From an uncultured Bacilli bacterium (GTDB lineage: Bacteria > Bacillota_I > Bacilli_A > RF39 > UBA660), in contig CAKOXI010000011.1 of the NCBI GenBank assembly GCA_934130045.1, forward strand, positions 1-40,157: a stretch of 40,157 bases of DNA, written 5' to 3'. Shown here piece by piece: positions 24,651-31,405 of the stretch; position 1 is the first letter of the stretch; every line of letters starts with the position of its first letter. Below the pieces are notes generated by a model. The model was given only the letters and a program-made list of their open reading frames with translations, was not told where the DNA came from and searched no databases. The position numbers and the translations under genes were made by a program.

Positions 24651-25179
24651 ATTCAACAATATATTCTCTTAAAAAATACAAATACTCATTATCCTTTATT
24701 TGTTTAACAAAATGAAAATGATATTTTTCGTAAATTTCATTTAATTTTTTATTAGAACTTATACAATTAAGTCTTAAATATTTTTTATTATTTATTTTAG
24801 AAAAATATTTACAAATTTCAAACACTAAATTTCCTATATTTTTATTATCAACTTTTGTAACTACCTTATATAAATAATAAGAATCATTACTATAATCTTT
24901 CCAATATTTGCTATCACATGATACTTCAAAACCAGCTATAATTTTATTATTTTGAACCATGACAAAATAATTACTATTTTGAATTATATCACTAAATTCT
25001 AATTTGGAATGTAGATCAAAATATTTTAACCATTGATTAATATTATTTTGTTTAAACCAATCAATTCTTTCTTTAAATAGATTTAAAATTTCATTAAGAT
25101 CATCTATATTTGCTTTTCTCAAAAAAATATTGTTTTCATTTAATTTTTCTATTATTATATTGTTTAAACTATAATTCAT
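24649..25179 (-). CDS. GNAT family N-acetyltransferase
   Basis: A 176-residue protein with a GNAT fold: FLRKANIDDLNEILNLFKERIDWF at the start, VMVQNNKIIAGFEVSCD as the central strand, YLYKVVTKVDNKNIGNLVFEICKYF as the acetyl-CoA-binding region, and LRLNCISSNKKLNEIYEKYHFHFV as the C-terminal strand-helix. The usual Q/RxxGxG/A pyrophosphate loop is modified (VDNKNIGN). The substrate is unknown. It follows sufS by 71 bp with a weak hairpin between them, so it may be partly read with the suf operon. GAGGT precedes the ATG. Confidence 0.85.
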   Translation of the reverse strand: MNYSLNNIIIEKLNENNIFLRKANIDDLNEILNLFKERIDWFKQNNINQWLKYFDLHSKLEFSDIIQNSNYFVMVQNNKIIAGFEVSCDSKYWKDYSNDSYYLYKVVTKVDNKNIGNLVFEICKYFSKINNKKYLRLNCISSNKKLNEIYEKYHFHFVKQIKDNEYLYFLREYIVE

Positions 25180-25207
25180 ACTACAATTACCTCATAACAA
25201 ACGTTAA

Positions 25208-25237
25208 TAAAAATATCTATATAAATAGATATTTTAT
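25208..25237 (-). terminator. Terminator-like hairpin after sufS
   Basis: On the minus strand AAAATATCTA and TAGATATTTT (25226-25235 and 25210-25219) enclose TTTATA and are followed by TATTAACG. The U tract is short, so read-through into the GNAT gene is possible. Confidence 0.5.
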
Positions 25238-25250
25238 ATATTAAACCTTC

Positions 25251-26444
25251 TTAAATAATTTCATTCTTTAAATTTGGATTTTTTAATGCTTCTACTAATT
25301 TATCGATTTCTTCCTTAGTATTATAAAAATAAAAACTTGCTCTACATGTATTTTTTATTCCAATTTCGTCTTTTAATATTTTAGCACAATGATTTCCTGC
25401 CCTAACACATATATTATATTTATCTAAATAAATTGCTAAATCCTGGGCAAAAACATCCTTTACATTAAATGTTAATATTCCACCTTCAATATCTTTATTA
25501 TATATAATTACATCATTAATGCCCTCAAGTTTTTGTACTGCATATTTTTTTAAATTACATTCATATTCTGATATTTTATCTAAACCAATATTATTTAAAT
25601 ATTTTATGGTTTCTGAAAATGCAATCACATCAGCAATATTAGGAGTACCTGCTTCAAACAAATAAGGTAAATTACTATACTGTCTTATACCATCATATGT
25701 AAACATAGCATTCATGCCTCCACCAAATTCAAGTGGGCGCATATTATTTAAAAATTTTTCTTTGGCATATAGAACACCAACCCCAGTAGGACCACACATC
25801 TTATGAGCTGAAAAAGCTAAAAAATCAATATCCAACTTTTGAACATCAACATTAATATGCGGAATACTTTGTGCCCCATCAATAACCACTAAAATATTAT
25901 TTTCATGAGCATATTTTATTACTTCTTCTATTGGTCTTTTATCACCAATAACATTTGTAATATGAGCAATACTAATAACCTTTGTCTTAGGAGTAATAAC
26001 TTTTTTTAAATCATCTATAGTAAATGTAAATTTTTCATTTAATGGAATATAATTAATTTTTAAATTCTTTTTTTCTGCTAATTCAAACCATGGTAAAACA
26101 TTAGATGCATGTTCTGCTTTTGTTAATAATATTTCATCATCACAATTTAAATAATCATAAAAATAACCAAATATTATTTTATTTAATGAATCAGTAGCAC
26201 CTGAAGTAAATATTATTTCACTACTTTTCTGGGCATTTAAAAATTCTTTTACAAGATTTCTACTATTTTCAAATTCTTCATCAACTTTAACACTTATTTT
26301 ATAATCTCCCCTATGAGCATTGCAACTATAATTATAATAATAATCAGATAATTTTTCTACAACACATTTAGGTTTCAAAGTAGTTGCACCATTATCAAAA
26401 TAAATAATATTTTTACTTAAAATAGGAAAATCTTCCCTATTCAC
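25251..26444 (-). CDS. sufS: Cysteine desulfurase SufS
   Basis: A 397-residue PLP enzyme of the group II desulfurases that takes sulfur from cysteine for Fe-S cluster assembly. FDNGATTLKP near the start, AEHASN (His112), HITNVIGDKR, VIDGAQSIPH, the PLP lysine in FSAHKMCGPTG (Lys215) and the active-site loop RAGNHCAK (Cys353) mark it clearly. The length is slightly below the usual 405-410. It is the third gene of sufC-sufD-sufS, four bases after sufD. In Bacilli SufS normally passes sulfur to SufU, which is not encoded in this window. Confidence 0.96.
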   Translation of the reverse strand: MNREDFPILSKNIIYFDNGATTLKPKCVVEKLSDYYYNYSCNAHRGDYKISVKVDEEFENSRNLVKEFLNAQKSSEIIFTSGATDSLNKIIFGYFYDYLNCDDEILLTKAEHASNVLPWFELAEKKNLKINYIPLNEKFTFTIDDLKKVITPKTKVISIAHITNVIGDKRPIEEVIKYAHENNILVVIDGAQSIPHINVDVQKLDIDFLAFSAHKMCGPTGVGVLYAKEKFLNNMRPLEFGGGMNAMFTYDGIRQYSNLPYLFEAGTPNIADVIAFSETIKYLNNIGLDKISEYECNLKKYAVQKLEGINDVIIYNKDIEGGILTFNVKDVFAQDLAIYLDKYNICVRAGNHCAKILKDEIGIKNTCRASFYFYNTKEEIDKLVEALKNPNLKNEII

Positions 26445-26448
26445 ATTA

Positions 26449-27249
26449 TCACCTCCAATATTTATTTAAACTATCTTCAATTTCTTTTAAACTTGTATTA
26501 TCCAATTTTAAACCTTCTATAATAAATCCCTTTATTAATAATTTCAAAGCATCATTATAACTAATACCTCTACTTTGTAAATAAAATAACTGTTCTTCAT
26601 CAAATTTTCCTACAAATGCTGAATGGTTAGCAACTACATCATTTTCATCAATTAACAAATTAGGATTAATTTGACACTTATTATTATTTAGAGAAATAAT
26701 TCTATTACTTTGATTTAAAATACAACCAATATTACCTTTTGGAACAATACCATTAACATCAATTAATACTTTACCAGATTCTATATTAACCACATTATTT
26801 ATAATATTACTAGATGAGTATTTAGCGTTATGATTAATAACCAAATTATATATATTATCATTAGTGCTAATGGCCTTTAATATATAATTAGCTTTAGAAT
26901 TTTCACCATCAAGGTTTATAACATCAAACTGTTTAATAATATTTAAATCATGAAATTTTTGAATATATGCTTCAGAATGGTTTGAAATATTATATATATT
27001 TTTAACTTTAACATTTCCTTTTAAATATTTTTCATAAATATTAATTGCTATATCACTACCTATATCATAATTAATACATAATTTATAATCCCTATCAACA
27101 TTATAAATGATTTCTAAATTTGTGGTTTTATTTACTGTTATATATAAATTATTAATACAAACGATATCATTAGAAGTTATAGAATTAATAGATACAGTGT
27201 CATCAATTTCTTTTATAATTTTATCATTTTCAATTATTATTTTATTCAT
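26449..27249 (-). CDS. sufD: Short SufD-like scaffold protein (SufB/SufD family)
   Basis: A 266-residue member of the SufB/SufD family, well short of the usual 400-470: the helical N-terminal domain is missing and only the beta-helix plus C-terminal helices remain. The family signature is intact: INPNLLIDENDVVANHSAFVGKFDEEQLFYLQSRGI, with His209 at the place of the conserved SufD histidine. Compared from memory with E. coli SufB, Ser181 and Ser210 fall where SufB has its essential Cys405 and Glu434, so this reads as SufD, not SufB. It lies between sufC and sufS with 4-bp gaps. It should pair with SufC and a SufB partner encoded elsewhere, or act in a reduced system. Confidence 0.85.
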   Translation of the reverse strand: MNKIIIENDKIIKEIDDTVSINSITSNDIVCINNLYITVNKTTNLEIIYNVDRDYKLCINYDIGSDIAINIYEKYLKGNVKVKNIYNISNHSEAYIQKFHDLNIIKQFDVINLDGENSKANYILKAISTNDNIYNLVINHNAKYSSSNIINNVVNIESGKVLIDVNGIVPKGNIGCILNQSNRIISLNNNKCQINPNLLIDENDVVANHSAFVGKFDEEQLFYLQSRGISYNDALKLLIKGFIIEGLKLDNTSLKEIEDSLNKYWR

Positions 27250-27253
27250 AAAA

Positions 27254-28018
27254 TTAATAAACCTCTACATCATTTTCACTATTATTCTTAAAAAAACTAT
27301 AGCCTTCTTTTTCAATAATTTCAACCAATTTACTATTACCACTTTTTACTATAGTACCATCAATCATAATATGAACAAATTGTGGTTTTATATATTCCAG
27401 TAATCTTTGATAATGTGTTACTAATAATATTGCAGGTTTAAATTCATTATAATAATTCATTACACTTTCACCAACAATTTTCAAACTATCTACATCTAAA
27501 CCAGAATCAATTTCATCCAACATTACCATATTAGGTTCTAACATATACATTTGAAGAATTTCATTTTTCTTTCTTTCTCCACCAGAAAAACCTTTATTAA
27601 CACCTCTATGTATCATTTCTTTATTCATATTTAATTTTTCTATAGTTTTATCTAATTTTTTTATAAAATTATATAATTTAAAATTATCCTGTTCCCTAGC
27701 ATGCATGGCAGCTCTTAAAAAATCAGCATTAGTTACACCATCTATTTCAAGTGGCATTTGCATTCCTAAAAATATACCTAATCTGGCACGTTCATCAACA
27801 GTTAAATTATTTATTAATTTATTATCAAAATATATATTTCCACCAGTAACTATATAATGAGGATCACCCATTATAACCTTTGATAAAGTAGACTTTCCTG
27901 TTCCATTAGGTCCCATAATAACATGAATTTCTCCACTATTTATAGTTAATGAAAAATTTTTGAGTATTTTTTTATTTTCTATTTCTACAGATAGATTTTC
28001 AATTTTTAATGTATGCAT
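27254..28018 (-). CDS. sufC: Fe-S cluster assembly ATPase SufC
   Basis: A 254-residue ABC-type ATPase. Walker A GPNGTGKS (36-43), the SufC-specific GVNKGFSGGERKKNEILQM (signature FSGGE at 143-147), Walker B MVMLDEIDSGLD and the H-loop His202 are all present. SufC binds the SufB/SufD pair and powers the conformational change of cluster assembly. It is the first gene of sufC-sufD-sufS. The message starts about 12 nt before the ATG, with GGAG as ribosome binding site. Confidence 0.97.
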   Translation of the reverse strand: MHTLKIENLSVEIENKKILKNFSLTINSGEIHVIMGPNGTGKSTLSKVIMGDPHYIVTGGNIYFDNKLINNLTVDERARLGIFLGMQMPLEIDGVTNADFLRAAMHAREQDNFKLYNFIKKLDKTIEKLNMNKEMIHRGVNKGFSGGERKKNEILQMYMLEPNMVMLDEIDSGLDVDSLKIVGESVMNYYNEFKPAILLVTHYQRLLEYIKPQFVHIMIDGTIVKSGNSKLVEIIEKEGYSFFKNNSENDVEVY

Positions 28019-28037
28019 AACATCATCTCCATCAATA

Positions 28038-28076
28038 ATTATACATTAATCAATAAAAAAAGTCGATAAAATCGAC
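28038..28076 (-). promoter_or_regulatory. suf operon promoter with overlapping inverted repeat
   Basis: On the minus strand TATAAT (28038-28043) is 17 bp from TCGACT (28061-28066). GTCGATTTTATCGAC (28062-28076), a perfect GTCGAT/ATCGAC inverted repeat, covers the -35. A repressor bound there would block initiation. The rest of the gap to 28295 is AT-rich with no gene. Confidence 0.45.
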
Positions 28077-28169
28077 AATGTAAACTATTTTTTTATAAAA
28101 TTTTTTAATAATTTGTATAAATAAAAAAAATAAGTTAATAATAATATTGAATATTTGCAGTATTCATCC

Positions 28170-28213
28170 AAAGAGTTTTAACTCTTTTTATTTTTTTAAT
28201 AATTTGATATAAT
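28170..28213 (+). promoter_or_regulatory. HIT gene promoter region with a terminator-like hairpin
   Basis: TATAAT (28208-28213) is the likely -10; the matching -35 (TTTTTA, 28185-28190) is poor. AAAGAGTT-TT-AACTCTTT (28170-28187) followed by a T-rich run overlaps it: either an operator or the terminator of an unseen short transcript. Confidence 0.4.
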
Positions 28214-28295
28214 ATATTAGTAATTGATAAAATCAATTAATTTATAAACATATAAGGAAAGGAATCTAAATTTTTGTTAGATTATAAGTGATAAA

Positions 28296-28661
28296 ATGGA
28301 CTGTATTTTTTGCAAAATTATAAAAAATGAAATTTCTTCATATACAATATATGAAGATGATATTGTAAAGGTTTTTTTAGATATTAATCCAGACGTTAAT
28401 GGACATTTATTAATAATTCCTAAAAAACACTATTTAGGTTTAAAAGAAATTGATGATAATACTTTATCACATATTATGAAAATAGCAAAGGAAATGGAAA
28501 ATTTATTAATAAATAAATTGAATATTGATGGATTAACTCTTATACAAAATAATGGATGTGTTCAGGAAGTAAAACATTATCATTTACATTTAAAACCACA
28601 TTATATAAATAAACAGGAACTAAAAGACATAGAATATGTATATAATATATTAACAAAATAA
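28296..28661 (+). CDS. HIT (histidine triad) family protein
   Basis: A 121-residue Hint-type nucleotide hydrolase. It starts MDCIFCKIIKNEI with a CxxC pair (Cys3, Cys6) that, with His45, is a zinc-binding pattern in many members. FLDINPDVNGHLLIIPKKHY is the typical central strand, and the active-site triad is HYHLHL (His94, His96, His98). Such proteins cleave purine nucleoside phosphoramidates and related adenylates. The leader is about 75 nt; a good AAGGAAAGGA site lies 33 nt upstream, separated from the ATG by an ATCTAA/TTAGAT hairpin, with only a weak AAGTGA next to the start. Confidence 0.93.
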   Translation: MDCIFCKIIKNEISSYTIYEDDIVKVFLDINPDVNGHLLIIPKKHYLGLKEIDDNTLSHIMKIAKEMENLLINKLNIDGLTLIQNNGCVQEVKHYHLHLKPHYINKQELKDIEYVYNILTK

Positions 28662-28692
28662 ATTATCATTAATATTGATAATTTATTTTGTT
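28655..28692 (+). terminator. Hairpin after the HIT gene
   Basis: AAAATAAATTATCA (28655-28668) and TGATAATTTATTTT (28676-28689) make a perfect 14-bp stem with a seven-base loop over the stop codon, followed by only GTTT. A terminator with a weak U tract or a processing signal. Confidence 0.55.
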
Positions 28693-28721
28693 TATGATAA
28701 TGTATATCTTGAGGTGATTTT

Positions 28722-29288
28722 ATGGAAATTATAAATATACATGGTGGTTTTAATCAAAAATTATTTAATGAAAATCTAAAAATATATAGGGAAAATTTTA
28801 ATACTAGTGATCATTTAGTTTTCAATTTAGTAGAACAATATATCAATTCTGATTTAAATGTATCAAATATTAATGATGAAACAACACTTATTGAAGAAAA
28901 TATGCTAAATAAAAATAAGCAAAAAATTTCATATAAACTTAATAAATCACAAAGAAATATGTTGTATTGGAATTTAAAAAAGGAATTTGAAATTTTAAAA
29001 GAATTAATAATGGAATATAATAGTTTATTAAAATATTATGATATAGAAAAAAAATTAAATAAACATCAAAATTTAGAATTAAACTCTTTAATGATTAAAC
29101 TAACTTATTTATTGATAGAATTAAAAGTAAATCTTAATATACCACTTGATGATATAGCAAATGAAAATATTTATTCATATTGTGATTGCATCGCCTTCGA
29201 TATAATTAACAAAAAATATGAATCTCTTTCTATATCTAAACATATATATGATAATAAACTTATTTTACAAAAAAAATTAAGTAATTAA
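28722..29288 (+). CDS. Hypothetical protein, 188 residues
   Basis: I do not recognise this protein. It starts MEIINIHGGFNQKLFNENLKIYRENF after TGAGGTGA, a good ribosome binding site. It is mostly helical and charged, with no signal peptide or transmembrane segment; residues about 72-125 (SQRNMLYWNLKKEFEILKELI onward) could form an antiparallel helical pair. Near the end it has two cysteines in YCDC. Base composition is like its neighbours. It lies 60 bp after the HIT gene and has its own strong terminator. Codon structure, ribosome binding site and terminator make it a real gene; no function is proposed. Confidence 0.8.
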   Translation: MEIINIHGGFNQKLFNENLKIYRENFNTSDHLVFNLVEQYINSDLNVSNINDETTLIEENMLNKNKQKISYKLNKSQRNMLYWNLKKEFEILKELIMEYNSLLKYYDIEKKLNKHQNLELNSLMIKLTYLLIELKVNLNIPLDDIANENIYSYCDCIAFDIINKKYESLSISKHIYDNKLILQKKLSN

Positions 29289-29321
29289 TTTTGTAAACTA
29301 ATATCAAATTTATAAATCACA

Positions 29322-29348
29322 AAAAACTGTAATTATTTTACAGTTTTT
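29322..29348. terminator. Bidirectional terminator after the 188-residue protein gene
   Basis: AAAAACTGTAA (29322-29332), five bases, TTACAGTTTTT (29338-29348), with T runs on both strands. Confidence 0.75.
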
Positions 29349-29379
29349 CATTTTAATAAAAGTTGATAGTTAAATGCTA

Positions 29380-29404
29380 AAAAGGAATTGCAACAATTCC
29401 TTTT
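29380..29404 (-). terminator. Terminator of the coiled-coil gene pair
   Basis: On the minus strand AAAAGGAATTG, loop TTG, CAATTCCTTTT and T: an 11-bp perfect stem 15 bp after the stop of the 232-residue protein. Confidence 0.75.
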
Positions 29405-29418
29405 ATAAATTTAAATTA

Positions 29419-30117
29419 TTAATTTTCATCATTGAACTTTTCAATACCAACTGTAAATTCGCCAACTAATTCATTAAACTTTATTAAATTATTAGCAAGT
29501 TCACTTTTATCACTTTCACATTGAATTCGTTCTAATTTTAATTGTTCTTTTTCTTCATTTAGTTTTTCTCGTTCAAGTTTTAACTCTTGTTCAAGTTCTT
29601 CTAATTGTGTTTTTTTCTCCTTAAAATAAATAATATTTTTTTGTTTTTCTTCTTTAATTTTATCTAATTCTTCCTGTCTCTTTTTTTGAAAATCAACCTT
29701 TTCAGAATTCAGTTTTTCTTGTTGTTGTTTAAGTTCATCAATACTTTTTTCAATAATAATTTTTTTACTCTTTAATTTTTCATAAGCATTTCTCTTATAT
29801 TCTTTTATTTTTTCGTATTCCTGATCTTTTTTTTCTTCAAAATTTTGCTTTTCAAAATTTAATTTTTTTATTTTTTCTTCTAATTGCTGTTTTAAAATTA
29901 AATTTTTTTGAAAAATATTTGTAGCTTCTTTAACATTATTATTTGCCTTTTCAAATATATTTTCAATATTTACTTTTTTTTCATTAATATTATTTATTTT
30001 ACCAGTATCACCAATGTTAGAATTATTTTCATTTCTCGCATCAATAACAAAATCTCTATCTAAATCGATTTCATTATCAATTTTATCGCTTTTACTAATT
30101 TCAGTATCTAAAGACAT
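29419..30117 (-). CDS. Coiled-coil protein B (232 residues), unknown function
   Basis: No known family is recognised. Residues 1-48 are acidic, Asn-rich and probably disordered. From about 51 (IENIFEKANNNVKEATNIF) the chain becomes a long helix rich in Glu, Lys and Gln, with heptad-like LNFEKQNFEEKKDQEYEKIKEY units to about 205: a coiled coil. The last segment, ELANNLIKFNELVGEF, matches the end of the protein encoded just upstream (NLAQSCARFKTLVSQF) in L-A-x5-F-x2-LV-x2-F. No signal peptide or membrane segment, so it is cytoplasmic. It follows the partner gene by 4 bp and is surely co-transcribed. A structural or scaffold role is inference only. Confidence 0.8.
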   Translation of the reverse strand: MSLDTEISKSDKIDNEIDLDRDFVIDARNENNSNIGDTGKINNINEKKVNIENIFEKANNNVKEATNIFQKNLILKQQLEEKIKKLNFEKQNFEEKKDQEYEKIKEYKRNAYEKLKSKKIIIEKSIDELKQQQEKLNSEKVDFQKKRQEELDKIKEEKQKNIIYFKEKKTQLEELEQELKLEREKLNEEKEQLKLERIQCESDKSELANNLIKFNELVGEFTVGIEKFNDEN

Positions 30118-30121
30118 TTAT

Positions 30122-31264
30122 TTATTCCTTATCAGTTGGTAATTGCGAAAAACTTGTATTAAATTGAGAAACCAAAGTTTTAAATCTAGCACAACTTTGA
30201 GCCAAATTTTTATTTTCTAATTCTAATTTCTTTTCCTCAACCTCTTTATATTTTGCAAATTGTTCTTGTTTAAAATCTAATTCCTTTTGAGAATTATCTA
30301 AACTTTGACGAATAACACTCATATCTTTTTCAAATTGTTCTTTTTCATTATCAATTTTAGATTGTTCTAAATCTTTATATTTTGCAAATTCTTGTTCTTT
30401 AGTATTTAATTCTTCTTGTCTTTCCTTCAAACTCTTTTGAGTCATATCTTTTTCTTTTTCAAATTGTGATTTGTCAGTTTCTAATTTATTTTTTTCATTT
30501 TTAATTTTTTCTTCTTCTATTTTTTTGTAATCTTCAAATTGTTCTTTTTCAGTTGATAATTGTTCTTTAGTAATATTTAAAGATTGTTCTAATAAATCAA
30601 GTTCAGTGTTTTTAGCTAAAACATCTTCATTAAACTTAGCTTCTTCACTTTCAATTCTTTGTCTTTGAGTTGCAACATACTCATCACATTGTTGTTTTTC
30701 TCTTTCAATTGATTTTTTTTGCTCTGCAACATATCTATCAAATTCTGCCTTTTCTTTTTCAAACTTTTCCTTAATTTCTTCTAAAGATTTTTCATTTTTA
30801 TTTAAAGATGTTTTCTTTTCAATCAAATTTGAAATAAAATTATTAGCACCAACTACATCACTGTATAAATTGTCAAATAAAGAATCAAAATCAGACAAAG
30901 CATCTGTATCATTAGAAACATCTTTTAATTCATTTTTTACTGGTTCAGTAACAACATTATCTATTGACTCAATATTTTTTTGAGAAAAACTATTATCACT
31001 ATTTGTATCTTTTTTATCTTCCTCTGAAACAATTGGTGTATCAAAACTTTGTGGTTTTAGTTCATCTGAAGAAGAATTCACAAAAGATGAAAATGAATCA
31101 TTGTTTAACTCCTCGCCAATAGAATCAAAATCTTCTAATAAATTTGCATCATCATTTAAATCCATTATTTCTTGATCATAAAAATCATTTTGTTTTGTGT
31201 TATCATTTGCATTTAATATATCGTTAGATTGATTGTTTTTCATAAATTCTAGCCCTTCGTTCAT
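30122..31264 (-). CDS. Coiled-coil protein A (380 residues) with heptad-based repeats, unknown function
   Basis: No known family is recognised. Residues 1-120 are acidic and disordered, rich in Asp, Asn and Ser (LLEDFDSIGEELNND, SDFDSLFDNLYSD). From about 135 (VVGANNFISNLIEKK) a continuous coiled coil runs to about 355. Inside it, three consecutive units begin at 229, 279 and 322 and share EQF/EFxxYKxxEExKIxxEKxxF; units are 50, 43 and about 43 residues, differing by one heptad. The end, LAQSCARFKTLVSQF, is shared with protein B. Cytoplasmic by lack of any hydrophobic segment. AGAGGGG precedes the ATG. Context next to rpoC gives no function; filament, scaffold or cell-shape roles are possible. 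Confidence 0.8.
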   Translation of the reverse strand: MNEGLEFMKNNQSNDILNANDNTKQNDFYDQEIMDLNDDANLLEDFDSIGEELNNDSFSSFVNSSSDELKPQSFDTPIVSEEDKKDTNSDNSFSQKNIESIDNVVTEPVKNELKDVSNDTDALSDFDSLFDNLYSDVVGANNFISNLIEKKTSLNKNEKSLEEIKEKFEKEKAEFDRYVAEQKKSIEREKQQCDEYVATQRQRIESEEAKFNEDVLAKNTELDLLEQSLNITKEQLSTEKEQFEDYKKIEEEKIKNEKNKLETDKSQFEKEKDMTQKSLKERQEELNTKEQEFAKYKDLEQSKIDNEKEQFEKDMSVIRQSLDNSQKELDFKQEQFAKYKEVEEKKLELENKNLAQSCARFKTLVSQFNTSFSQLPTDKE

Positions 31265-31321
31265 ATTATCCCCTCTTTACTATAACTAAAGTAATACTAC
31301 TCTAGTCTAAATATCATATAC

Positions 31322-31330
31322 ATTGTATCA
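31322..31330 (-). promoter_or_regulatory. Promoter of the coiled-coil gene pair
   Basis: On the minus strand an extended -10, TG-A-TACAAT, lies about 58 bp before the ATG; the -35 (TTTATT) is poor. It gives the pair its own transcription, separate from rpoBC. Confidence 0.45.
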
Positions 31331-31376
31331 CATAAGATTAAAAAAATAAACTATTTTTTTAACTTTTATTAAATTA

Positions 31377-31405
31377 ATAGAAAAAACTGCATTCACTGCA
31401 GTTTT
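31377..31405 (-). terminator. rpoBC terminator
   Basis: On the minus strand AAAACTGCA (31397-31405), five bases, TGCAGTTTT (31383-31391) and further T residues. The stem includes the rpoC stop codon. Confidence 0.8.

Noticed and set aside
27107..27403. Plus-strand ORF of 98 codons across sufD and sufC
   Set aside because: Hydrophobic shadow of AT-rich coding DNA, opposite to two clear genes.
22366..28075. Shared 11-mer TACATTGTCGA at about 22366 (plus) and in the suf upstream region (minus)
   Set aside because: Matches of this length are expected many times by chance in 40 kb of this composition.
28062..28076. Inverted repeat read as a terminator on the minus strand
   Set aside because: It is followed by T residues on that strand, but no minus-strand gene lies just upstream and it overlaps the suf -35; an operator fits better.
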